Assembly (NCBI RefSeq): GCF_949987535.1
Contig: NC_080073.1
Location: forward strand, 29,012,116 to 29,076,115
Direction: 5' to 3'
Length of the DNA: 64,000 nt
DNA from: Balaenoptera acutorostrata
Taxonomy: Eukaryota > Chordata > Mammalia > Artiodactyla > Balaenopteridae
Below are positions 1 through 9,931 of the stretch, one piece after another. Positions within the stretch are counted from its first letter, which is position 1. Each line of letters starts with the position of its first letter. The position numbers and the translations under genes were made by a program. Below the pieces are notes generated by a model. The model was given only the letters and a program-made list of their open reading frames with translations, did not search any database and was not told the DNA's origin.

Positions 1-547
1 AAGCCTAGTGGGAATTGATTGCAGGACTTCGACAGGACTGGGGGAAACAGAGACCCCACTCTTGGAGGGTGCACACGGAATAGTGTGTGCATCGGGACCC
101 AGGGGAAGGAGCAGTTACCCCAAGGGAGACTGAACCAGACCTACCTGCTAGTGTTGGAGGGTCTCCTGCAGAGGCGGGGGCTGGCTCTGTTTCACCGTGG
201 GGACAAGGACACTGGCAGCGGAGGTTCTGGGAAGTACTCCTTGGCGTGAGCCCTCCCAGAGTCTGCCATTAGCCCCACCAATGAGCCCAGGTAAGCTCCA
301 GTGTTGGGTTGCCTCAGGCAAAACAACCAAGAGGGAGGGAACCCAGCCCCACCCATCAACAGTCAAGTGGATTAAAGTTTTATGGAGCTCTGACCACCAC
401 AGCAACAGTCAGCTCTACCCACCACCAGAGCCTCCCATCAAGCCTCTTAGATAGCCTCAACCACCCGAGGGCAGACAGCAGAAGCAAGAAAAACTACAAT
501 CCTGCAGCCTGTGGACCAAAAACCACATTTACAGAAAGACAGAGAAG
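1..547 (+). promoter_or_regulatory. L1 5'UTR (partial), internal promoter region
   Basis: This GC-richer leader precedes ORF1 of the first L1. In L1 elements the 5'UTR carries the internal RNA polymerase II promoter, so that function is inferred from position only. It does not visibly match the 5'UTR of the L1 at 49490-54800, which suggests two subfamilies. Several short open frames here are not conserved between the copies and are treated as noise. Confidence 0.6.
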
Positions 548-1465
548 ATGAAAAGGCAGAGGGCTATATACCAGATGAAGGAACAAGAAAAAACCCCAGA
601 AAAACAACTAAATGAAGTGGAGATAGGCAACCTTCCAGAAAAAGAATTCAGAATAATGATAGTGAAGATGATCCAGGACCTTGGAATAAGAATGGAGACA
701 AAGATTGAGAAGATGCAAGAAATGATTAACAAAGACCTAGAAGAATTAAAGAACAAGGAAACAGAGATGAACAATACAATAACTGAAATGAAAACTACAC
801 TAGAAGGAATCAATAGCATAATAACTGAGGCAGAAGAACAGATAAGTGACCTGGAAGACAGAATGGTGGAATTCACTGCTGTGGAACAGACTAAAGAAAA
901 AAGAATGAAAAGAAATGAAGACAGCCTAAGAGACCTCTGGGACAACATTAAACGCAACAACATTCGCATTATAGGGGTCCCAGAAGGAGAAGAGAGAGAG
1001 AAAGGACCCGAGAAAATATTTGAAGAGATTATAGTCGAAAACTTCCCGAACATGGGAAAGGAAATAGCCACCCAAGTCCAGGAAGCGCAGAGAGTCCCAT
1101 ACAGGATAAACCCAAGGAGAAACACGCCGAGACACATAGTAATCAAAGTGGCAAAAATTAAAGACAAAGAAAAATTATTGAAAGCAGCAAGGGAAAAATG
1201 ACAGATAACATACAGGGGAACTCCCATAAGGTTAACAGCTGATTTCTCAGCAGAAACTCTACAAGCCAGAAGGGAGTGGCATGATATACTTAAAGTGATG
1301 AAAGGGAAGAACCTACAACCAAGATTACTCTACCCAGCAAGGATCTCATTTAGATTTGATGGAGAAATCAAAAGCTTTACAGATTTTGCTTTACAAAAGC
1401 AAAAGCTAAGAGAATTCAGCACCACCAAACCAGCTCTACAACAAATGCTAAAGGAACTTCTCTAA
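548..1465 (+). pseudogene. L1 ORF1 (RNA-binding chaperone), one in-frame stop
   Basis: ORF1p is the trimeric RNA-binding nucleic-acid chaperone that coats L1 RNA in the cytoplasm. The frame starts at ATG 548 and would end at TAA 1463-1465, about 305 codons, but TGA at 1199-1201 interrupts it after 217 codons. Residues about 45-110 form a charged heptad-rich coiled coil. The RRM-like part follows, with motifs such as RIIGVPEGEE and REKIFEE-like segments, and the C-terminal domain with ARREWHDILKVMK lies beyond the stop. The TGA occupies a position where related copies have arginine, consistent with CGA to TGA decay. Four extra codons (FALQ) occur near 1382-1393 relative to the copy at 53520-54411. 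Confidence 0.9.
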
Positions 1466-1523
1466 GTGGGAAACACAAGAGAAGAAAAGGACCTACAAAA
1501 AGAAACCCAAAACAATTAAGAAA

Positions 1524-4500
1524 ACGGTCATAGGAACATACATATCAATAATTACCTTAAACGTGAATGGATTAAATGCTCCAACCAAAAGACACAGGCT
1601 TGCTGAATGGATACAAAAACAAGACCCATATATATGCTGTCTACAAGAGACCCACTTCAGACCTAGGGACATATACAGACTGAAAGTGAGGGGATGGAAA
1701 AAGATATTCCATGCAAATGGAAATCAAAAGAAAGCTGGAGTAGCTATACTCATATCAGATAAAATAGACTTTAAAATAAAGAATGTTACAAGAGACAAGG
1801 AAGGACACTACATAATGATCAAGGGATCAATCGAAGAAGAAGATATAACAATTATAAATATATATGCACCCAACATAGGAGCACCTCAATACCTAAGGCA
1901 ACTGCTAACAGCTATAAAAGAGGAAATTGACAGTAACACAATAATAGTGGGCGACTTTAACACCTCACTTACATCAATGGACAGATCATCCAAACAGTAA
2001 GTTAATAAGGAAACAGAAGCGTTAAATGACACAATAGACCAGATAGATTTAGTTGATATTTATAGGACATTCCATCCAAAAACAACAGATTACACGTTCT
2101 TCTCAAGTGCGCACGGAACATTCTCCAGGATAGATCACATCTTGCGTCACAAATCAAGCCTCAGTAAATTTAAGAAAATTGAAATCATATCAAGCATCTT
2201 TTCTGACCACAACGCTATGAGATTAGAAATGAATTACAGGGAAAAAAACGTAAAAAAGACAAACACATGGAGGCTAAACAATACGTTACTAAATAACCAA
2301 GAGATCACTGAAGAAATTCAAAGAGGAAATCAAAGAATACCTAGAGACCAATGACAATAAAAACACGACGACCCAAAACCTATGGGATGCAGCAAAAGCA
2401 GTTCTAAGAGGGAAGTTTATAGCAATACAAGCCTACCTAAAGAAACAAGAAAAATCTCAAGTAAACAATCTAACCTTACACCTAAAGAAACTAGAGAAAG
2501 AAGAACAAACAAAACCCAAAGTTAGCAGAAGGAAAGAAATCATAAAGATCACAGCAGAAATAAATGCAATAGAAACAAAGAAAACAATAGCAAAGATCAA
2601 TAAAACTAAAAACTGGTTCTTTGAGAAGATAAACAAAATTGACAAGCCATTAGCCAGACTCATCAAGAAAAAGAGGAGGAGGACTCAAATCAATAAAATC
2701 AGAAATGAAAAAGGAGAAGTAACAACTGACACTGCAGAAATACAAAGCATCCTAAGAGACTACTACAAGCAACTCTATGCCAATAAAATGGACAACCTGG
2801 AAGAAATGGACAAATTCTTAGAAAGGTATAACCTTCCAAGACTGAACCAGAAAGAAACAGAAAATATGAACAGACCAATCACAAGGAATGAAATTGAAAC
2901 TGTGATTAAAAATCTTCCAACAAACAAAAGTCCAGGACCAGATGGCTTCACAGGTGAATTCTATCAAACATTTAGAGAAGAGCTAACACCTATCCTTCTC
3001 AAACTCTTCCAAAAAATTGCAGAGGAAGGGACACTCCCAAACTCATTCTATGAGGTCACCATCACTGTGATACCAAAACCAGACAAAGACACTACAAAAA
3101 AAGAAAATTACAGACCAATATCACTGATGAATATAGACGCAAAAGTCCTCAACCAAATACTAGCATACAGAATCCAACAACACATTAAAAGGAATCATAC
3201 ACCACGATCAAGTGGGATTTATCCCAGGGATGCAAGGATTCTTCAATATACGCAAATCAATCAATGTGGTACACCATATTAACAAATTGAAGATTAAAAA
3301 CCATATGATCATCTCAATAGATGCAGAAAAAGCTTTTGACAAAATTCAACACCCTTTATGATAAAAACTCTCCAGAAAGTGGGCATAGAGGGAACCTACC
3401 TCAACATAATAAAGGCCATATATGACAAACCCACAGCAAACATCATTCTCAATGGTGAAAAACTGAAAGCATTTTCTCTAAGATCAGTAATGAGACAAGG
3501 ATGTCCACTCTCACCACTATTATTCAATGTAGTTTTGGAAGTCCTAGCCATGGCAATCAGAGAAGAAAAAAAAATAAAGGAATACAAATTGGAAAAGAAG
3601 AAGTAAAACTGTCACTGTTTGCAGATGACATGATACTATACATAGAGAATCCTAAAACTGCTAGAGCTAATTAATGAATTTGGTAAAGTTGCAGGATACA
3701 AAATTAATGCACAGAAATCTCTTGCATTCTTATACACTAATGATGAAAAATCTGAAAGAGAAATTATGGAAACACTCCCATTTACCATTGCCACAAAAAG
3801 AATAAAATACCTAGGAATAAACCTACCGAGGGAGACAAAAGACCTGTATGCAGAAAACTATAAGACACTGATGAAAGAAATTAAAGATGATACCAACAGA
3901 TGGAGAGATATACCATGTTCTTGGATTGGAAGAATCAATATTGTGAAAATGACTATACTACCCAAAGCAATCTACAGATTCAATGCAATCCCTATCAAAT
4001 TACCAATGGCATTCTTTACAGAACTAGAACAAAAAATCTTAAAAGTTGTATGGAGACACAAAAGACCCTGAGTAGCCAAAGCAGTATTGAGGGAAAAAAG
4101 CAGTGCTGGAGGAATCAGACTCCATGACTTCAGACTATACTACAAAGCTACAGTAATCAAGACAATATGGTACTGGCACAAAAACAGAAAGATAGATCAA
4201 TGGAACAAGATAGAAAGCCCAGAGATAAACCCATGCACCTATGGTCAACTAATCTATGACAAAGGATGCAAGGATATACAATGGAGAAAAGACAGTCTCT
4301 TCAATAAGTGGTGCTGGGAAAACTGGACAGCTACATGGAAAAGAATGAAATTAGAACACTCCCTTACACCATACACAAAAATAAACTCAAAATGGATTAG
4401 AGGCCTAAATGTAAGACCGGACAGTATAAAACTCTTAGAGGAAAACATAGGAAGAGCACTCTGACATAAATCACAGCAAGATCTTTTTTGATCTACTTCC

Positions 4501-5322
4501 TAGAGTAATGGAAATAAAAACAAAAATAAATGGGACCTCATGAAACTTCAAAGCTTTTGCACAACAAAGGAAACCATAAACAAGACGAAAAGACACTCCT
4601 CAGAATAGGAGAAAATATTTGCAAACGAATCAACGGACAAAGGATTAATCTCCAAAATATATAAACAGCTCATTCAGCTCAATATTAAAGAAACAAACAC
4701 CCCAATCCAAAAATGGGCAGAAGACCTAAATAGACATTTCTCCAAAGAAGACATACAGACGGCCACGAAGCACATGAAAAGATGCTCAACATCACTAATT
4801 ATTAGAGAAATGCAAATCAAAACTACAATGAGGTATCACCTCACACCAGTTAGACTGGGCATCATCAGGAAATCTACAAACAACAAATGCTGGAGAGGGT
4901 GTGGAGAAAAGGGAACCCTCTTGCACTGTTGGTGGGAATGTAAATTGATACAGCCACTATGGAGAACAGTATGGAGGTTCCTTAAAGAACTGAAAATAGA
5001 ATTACCATATGACCCAGCAATCCCACTACTGGGCATATACCCAGAGAAAACCATAATTCAAAAAGACACATGCACCCGAATGTTCATTGCAGCACTATTT
5101 ACAATAGCCAGGACATGGAAGCAACATAAATGCCCACTGACAGACGAATGGATAAAGAAGATGTGGTACATATATACAATGGAATATTACTCAGCCATAA
5201 AAAGGAACGAAATTGAGTCATTTGTTGAGACGTGGTTGGATCTAGAGACTGTCATACAGAGTGAAGTAAGTCAGAAAGAGAAAAACAAATATTGTATATT
5301 AATGCATGTATGTGGAACCTAG
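1524..5322 (+). pseudogene. L1 ORF2 (endonuclease and reverse transcriptase), multiply broken
   Basis: ORF2p nicks genomic DNA and reverse transcribes L1 RNA at the nick. The expected start codon at 1524 reads ACG; the first ATG in frame is 1563. The APE-type endonuclease is visible: NVNGLN, the QETH glutamate near 1647, IVGDFNT near 1950, and SDHNAM with SDH at 2202-2210. TAA at 1998-2000 breaks it, and an extra T near 2318 shifts the frame. The reverse transcriptase follows: [12 protein letters not shown] near 2930, and the catalytic FADD at 3618-3629. There is a frameshift near 3190, another near 3580, and a deletion of about 18 bases near 3655. The Cys-rich C-terminus (KCWRGCGEK...HCWWEC) begins near 4885, and the last frame stops at 5322. 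Confidence 0.93.
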
Positions 5323-5510
5323 AAAAATGGTACAGATGAACCGGGTTGCAGGGCAGAAGTTGAGACAGAGATGTAGAGAACAAACGTATGGACACCAAGG
5401 GGGGAAAACTGCGGTGGGGTGGGGATGGTGGTGTGCTGAATTGGGCGATTGGGATTGACATGTATAAAGTGATGTGTATAAAATTGATGACTGATTTTTA
5501 AAAAAAAAAG
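5323..5510 (+). other. L1 3'UTR with short A tail
   Basis: Sequence after the ORF2 stop includes a G-rich patch (5398-5430), typical of mammalian L1 3'UTRs, then ends in ten A residues at 5500-5509. It is shorter than the 3'UTRs of the other L1 copies in this window. Confidence 0.8.
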
Positions 5511-5789
5511 ATCCAGCAAACACATCACTTACACTGACCCCAGATTGATTTTAGTAAAACACAGATCTTATCCTAACACTTCTCCTTTCCAAAAATCTGT
5601 TTTTAAAGATTACATCCTCTCTTCTTTGGTTAGCATACAGTTCCACAGAATCTGAGGGCAAACTTTGCAGCCTTAATCTCCTGACAAGCCTGCTGACTAC
5701 ACAGAAAACATCCTTTTCTCTAGCACACTATATATGTCACAATTTTGTGTCATTTTCTACTTCTCTATCAAAGGAACTAACGGTCACAT
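5511..5789. other. Unassigned sequence, no feature seen
   Basis: This is AT-rich sequence with no frame, repeat family or RNA gene that I recognise. Confidence 0.5.
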
Positions 5790-6030
5790 TTAAATAACAC
5801 TACTAGTAAGAGCTGCATTTATTAAACATTTACTTCAGGTTACATACATCCATTATCTTATTCAATCCTCACAGCATTACAGGAAAGGTATTATTAACCC
5901 CAATTTACAGAAGAGTAAACTGTGCACCAGATATTTATTGCATTTTACCAAAGATCACAAAATTGAATTCAGAACCAAGCCTGGGTAACTAAAACCTGAG
6001 CATGTTACCAACACACTGAACTGTTTCCAT
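5790..6030 (-). repeat. MIR SINE, ancient
   Basis: The order of weakly conserved blocks (CATCCATTATCTTATTCAAT, then CCCCAATTTACAGAAGAGTA, then an accession ending in AACCAAGCCTGGGT) matches a reversed MIR. It is heavily diverged, and the edges are approximate. Confidence 0.7.
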
Positions 6031-6049
6031 ACCTCAGCTGCCATCTCAA

Positions 6050-6310
6050 ATGTAAAGCCTGTCCTGACACCCTAGCCCCCAAACCATTCTTTGCCAGGCA
6101 GCAAGAGAAGTTATCTGGTCTATGTTTTTTAACACTTAGTTCACACATCTAAGCACTTGCAATTCTATATTTGAGTACTTTGGGTATGGGTGTGTGTGTG
6201 TATTTGTCTTCTCTCGCACCTTATTCTAAAACTACTAGAATGTTAGGAGTGTTTTATTATTTCTGTCTCATCTATCTAGCATTTAATAAATGTCTACAGA
6301 CACTCTTATA
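6050..6310 (+). repeat. L2 LINE 3' end, ancient
   Basis: The fragment has the L2 3'UTR pattern: a CTTGT/CTTATT block, CTAGAATGTTAGGAG, then TAGCATTTAATAAATGTCTA. It contains a short GT run at 6189-6201. It is an old fragment with uncertain edges. Confidence 0.6.
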
Positions 6311-7084
6311 GTGATATAATAAATTATCATTTGACTGTAAAAAAAAATATTACTGGAGAAGTGAGATGTATGTTATCACCTAAGCAATGATCAGTCTTTA
6401 AATTCAGTAGAATGATGTCGTTCTTATTTGTGTGTGGGGGATGGGAGTGGAAGGCGAGGAGTAGGAGTAGAGGTGGGGGTTGATTACTTAATAGAAATAG
6501 TGACTATCAGGTTCCTGTAGCACGTTCTCCACTAATTCCTCATAGGGAGAAGAGGGTGCTGCCCCTTTCTTGTAGCAAAGAAAAAGGAAACTCAGTGTTT
6601 TGATGGAAAATGCACCACAAAATACAGACGACTAATACCCTGTCTATTGTTTATCCCACTGAGATTTTCTGCCTCTCTAGTTACAGTGATGGGTGTATAA
6701 AAATTAATTAGAAGCTGGAATCTGATTTTAAGATGGGATGTCAGACACATATATCAAGTTGTTAGGTTAGCTGTAAAGCATAACCTGGGGTTTATATATT
6801 TAGAAGTCATAATAAATCTGTCTGTCATGAAAATCAGATTACGCAGTCTTGCATGCTAATGGCTCATCATCCTGTGGAAGTGTGGTCTCCCCAGCAGCTG
6901 CCCGGTGGCTCTGCTTTTCTCTGATTTGCTGTCTCCCTTGACCAACTAGTGATTCCACTCTCCCTACTTAGCAAAGTGCCTATTTTAATAAATGCTTCTG
7001 GGCCTTTATAAAGAGGAGATGTTTCCCCCTGGACTACAGCAGCAACCTCCTATGGCTCTCCTTGACTCAATATTCTCAGCACTA
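6311..7084. other. Unassigned sequence
   Basis: No repeat family or coding frame is recognised. A purine-rich G patch lies at 6432-6480. The short open frame at 6992-7225 runs into the L2 fossil and has no protein-like features. Confidence 0.5.
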
Positions 7085-7600
7085 ATCAATCAGTCCATCA
7101 TTACTCAATTAACCAACCTAACAATTACTTCCAAGGTATTTATTGAGTACCTGTCATGTGCTGGGCTGTCTGCAAGGCACTGGGAATCTAACAAAGATAG
7201 TGCCTGCCCTCACAGAGGGCAGTGATGGAGGAGGGAGATAAGAAAACTCACAATACATTTTGAGATGGACAAAGTGTAAGATATAAGGTACCCAGATTTA
7301 GGGGCATTGAGGAAGGATTCCCAGAGGCCAGTACTTCTGAGTTGAGACTTCTGAGCTAAGTAGTGGGAGTTAGCCAACCTGAAGGAGGTGAGGACTGATG
7401 GACAGTCTTCCAGGTCAAAGGAACAGCCCATGCAAAGGCCAGGAGGATAACGATTAAGGTCCACTCTAGAGCTGTAACGGTGACAGTTGCTCAAAGTGAT
7501 GAGGCTCGAGAGTTTCACAAGGCCTTGCAAACTAGGTTAAACAGTTAGGATTAGTCTAAGGGCAGTGGGGAGCCACTGAATGATTTAAGTGGGGGAGATA
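7085..7600 (-). repeat. L2 LINE 3' region, ancient, antisense
   Basis: The reversed L2 3' end is clear: TATTTATTGAGTACCTGTCA, TGCTGGGC, a CTGCCCTCACAGAG block, then GAAGGAGGTGAGGA, CATGCAAAGGCC, and GGGGAGCCACTGAATGATTT. All are diverged but in the expected order. Confidence 0.75.
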
Positions 7601-7724
7601 TCTTCCTACTATTGCCCAAAGTTGACATATTACTACTTTTCCGCCTAAGGTGGCTGCCCGTGTTTCTTACCATGGGCTTAATAGGCTCTGTGCGAAGTGG
7701 TGCCGTATGACCCCTTCTGAGCTT

Positions 7725-8245
7725 AGTCCTCATTCTTGTTCCTCATCTTCCCTGTGCTCTAGGCATGTTTGAACTCCATTACCCAAATGTTCCATGGACA
7801 TCTATGCTTCTGTACCTGTATTCACCCTGAGCCATCAACCTTTAGCTCCTGTCATCTCATTTCTCACCTGTCCATACCTCATCATTCTTCCAAGCCCAAT
7901 TCAGTGTCATCTCTCTGGGAGGCTTTCTTTGCTTTACCCCACTCAGAGTTAATCCTGCCTTAATTTTGTACTTTGTTAAGTGTGGCTGTCTTCATTTATT
8001 CTTCCATTAAACAAATGTTTGTTAGTTTTAGACTGTGTTCCAGGTGTGTGACAGTGAACACAAACCAAAGTGCCTGCCTTCATGGAGTTTATTTAGATAA
8101 TAAACACATTTAGCCTCCTTTGTCCTGCCCAGAAGTGTGTTTAGGCGTTTACACATCTGTTTCCTTGATTTACTTGTCAGATGATGAGGATAAGTACTAT
8201 ATTCCTTGTATGTGCAGAATAAATTGGTTTTGAATGAATAAAGAA
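7725..8245 (+). repeat. Cluster of L2 fragments
   Basis: A + strand L2 piece covers about 7725-7990 (TGTCATCTCTCTGGGAGGCT then a CCTTAATTTTGTACTTTGTT block). A short reversed L2 piece follows at about 7990-8090 (AAACAAATGTTTGTTAG, CATGGAGTTTA), and another + strand end at about 8100-8245 ends in GAATGAATAAAGAA. The boundaries and the number of insertions are uncertain. Confidence 0.55.
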
Positions 8246-8284
8246 TAAAAACAATCATGGTGAATATTTGCAGAGAGACTTGGC

Positions 8285-8480
8285 CTGATACTTTGCGCTT
8301 TGGTATAAGGGAGAAAGTTTTGATTTTGGAGTTGCATTGTTTCAAGTTCAAATCATGCCTCTACTATTTACGACCTTTGTGGCTGTGGATAAATCACTTG
8401 ACCTCTCTAAGCTCAGTGTTCTTTTCCATAGGGTTCTTTCACATGGTGCTGTGGGGATTAGAAAAAATATACACAAGGTG
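8285..8480 (+). repeat. MIR SINE, ancient
   Basis: The MIR core order is visible: TTTGGAGTTGCATTG, TCAAATCATGCCTCTAC, TAAATCACTTGACCTCTCTA, then GTGCTGTGGGGATTA. Confidence 0.75.
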
Positions 8481-8729
8481 CCTATTGGTTCATCCCAGGT
8501 TTCTTTACCAGCCGTTTGTATGTCTGACATTCACACCTTGAACTAAGCCGTTTTGAAAGCCAATTATATTTTTTGCCTCTTGGGGCTGATGAATTCTGGA
8601 AGCTTACTCTCTGTATGGGAAAGTGCTTTGTAAATTAAGAAGCATATAAGGGCCTTCCACTGTGCTTCTCTTATCCTTGGCATATCTCTATTGTTGCTGG
8701 TATTGGGTTGATGTGACAGATAATCTGTT

Positions 8730-8970
8730 GATCTAGTGTGAAAAGCAGGCAGTGTTCAAGTCTCATATTTTCCACTTGTTAGCTGTATAACCTTAGGCAA
8801 GTTACTTAGTCTCTCCATGGCTCACTTTTCTTCTCTGTAAAATGAAGATGATATTAGTACCTCAGTCATAGGACACTTATGAGGGATTAAATGAAAAGTA
8901 ATGTAAATTGCTCAGTACACTTCCTATCACATACTGAGCACATAATGAAAGACAGCTATTATTAACTCCT
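8730..8970 (+). repeat. MIR SINE, ancient
   Basis: The MIR core is well preserved: CACTTGTTAGCTGTATAACC, TTAGGCAAGTTACTTAGTCT, CTGTAAAATGAAGATGATA, then GGGATTAAATGA and a terminal AGCTATTATTA. Confidence 0.85.
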
Positions 8971-8999
8971 TGTGTCTTGCTATCATATTTATAACAATT

Positions 9000-9150
9000 A
9001 TTATTTTCATCAGAGTCTATCTCCCTGTTAAATTCAAACTTAACAACAGGAAAACCATGTCTTTAATTTTCTATATCCCTAGAGATGCCTGACACATAGA
9101 AGGAAGTGAATAAATACTTATTTAATGAATGTATGAATAACAAAAAGTAT
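9000..9150 (+). repeat. L2 LINE 3' terminus, ancient
   Basis: The fragment ends in the L2 signature TGCCTGACACATAGAAGG, then GAATAAATACTTATTTAATG. Confidence 0.6.
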
Positions 9151-9607
9151 TTATTATCAAAATGTGTTAAAATGTTTCTACAGTGCTTGGTACATAGTAG
9201 GAAATTCATATACAGTTGTTCCTTACTCTACTCTTTGTTTAACTTTTCCAGTTATATTGAACAGATTTCCTTGGATTTTTTGCTATGGGATTTGGTGAAA
9301 AAGACTGTGTGTTCTACTCATTTCTTCTGGCACTCTGAAGAGTTTTATCTTTTTTAGTTTGTTTCTATGCAGTGGTCTTCCTAACCTTACATCATTTCGG
9401 ATTTGTGGGGTCCTAACACTTTTAGTTCTTTTAGATACCAGAAAACTATTTCTCTGTGAAATCCCCAATGGATGTGGGATGCCATCAAATATTATTTTCT
9501 GAGTATGTGTGTGCATGTTTGTTTATTTTTTTATTAAAAACAAACATCCCTATAGCCCTACCCTGCTCCTTGCAGGAGGAGAGAGAGAGATTATAAAACC
9601 ACATGGG

Positions 9608-9917
9608 GGCTTCCCTGGTGGCGCAGTGGTTGAGAATCTGCCTGCCAATGCAGGGGACACGGGTTCGAGCCCTGGTCTGGGAGGATCCCACATGCCGCGG
9701 AGCGACTGGGCCCGTGGGCCACAGTTGCTGAGCCTGCGCGTCTGGAGCCTGTGCTCCGCAACGGGAGAGGCCGCGATGGTGAGGGGCCCGCGCACTGCGA
9801 TGAGGAGTGGCCCCCACTTGCCGCAACTGGAGAAAGCCCTCGCACAGTAAACGAAAACCCAACACAGCCATAAATAAATAAATAAATAATTCCCATTAAA
9901 AAAAAAAAAAAAATTGT
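9608..9917 (+). mobile_element. CHR-type tRNA-derived SINE with 14-bp target-site duplication
   Basis: The element begins GGCTTCCCTGGTGG. It carries an A box (TGGCGCAGTGG) and a B box (GGGTTCGAGCC), a long tRNA-unrelated body ending in AACACAGCC, an (AAAT)n simple repeat and an A run. Direct repeats TAAAACCACATGGG flank it at 9594-9607 and 9918-9931, showing L1-mediated insertion. The exact duplication and modest divergence suggest it is younger than the L2 and MIR fossils around it. Open frames of up to 128 codons on both strands are by-products of its GC-rich body. Confidence 0.95.
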
Positions 9918-9931
9918 TAAAACCACATGGG

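Larger units (their letters stand above)
1..5510 (+). mobile_element. L1 (LINE-1) retrotransposon, near full length, decayed; left end outside window
   Basis: A non-LTR retrotransposon reads left to right as 5'UTR, ORF1, ORF2, 3'UTR and a 10-base A run at 5500-5509. The ORF1 and ORF2 products are recognisable L1 proteins, but both frames are broken, so this copy cannot move. Compared with the other L1 copies here it has more frameshifts, which suggests it is one of the older ones. The 3'UTR stops shortly after 5490, earlier than the 3' ends of the copies at 44841 and 61588. The target-site duplication cannot be tested because the 5' end lies outside the window. Confidence 0.95.

Noticed and set aside
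529..1227. 232-codon frame antisense to L1 ORF1
   Set aside because: It is the mirror of the A-rich, charged ORF1 coding strand; the product is hydrophobic and repetitive, as expected of such shadows.
9608..9700. tRNA-like A and B boxes
   Set aside because: They are the promoter of a tRNA-derived SINE, with SINE body and tail attached, and not a functional tRNA gene. The same applies to the other SINE heads.
9509..9926. Several frames of 80-128 codons on both strands, repeated at 28.0-28.5 kb and 55.5-56.0 kb
   Set aside because: They lie in SINE copies with Pol III boxes, A tails and target duplications; the shared peptides come from the SINE sequence.
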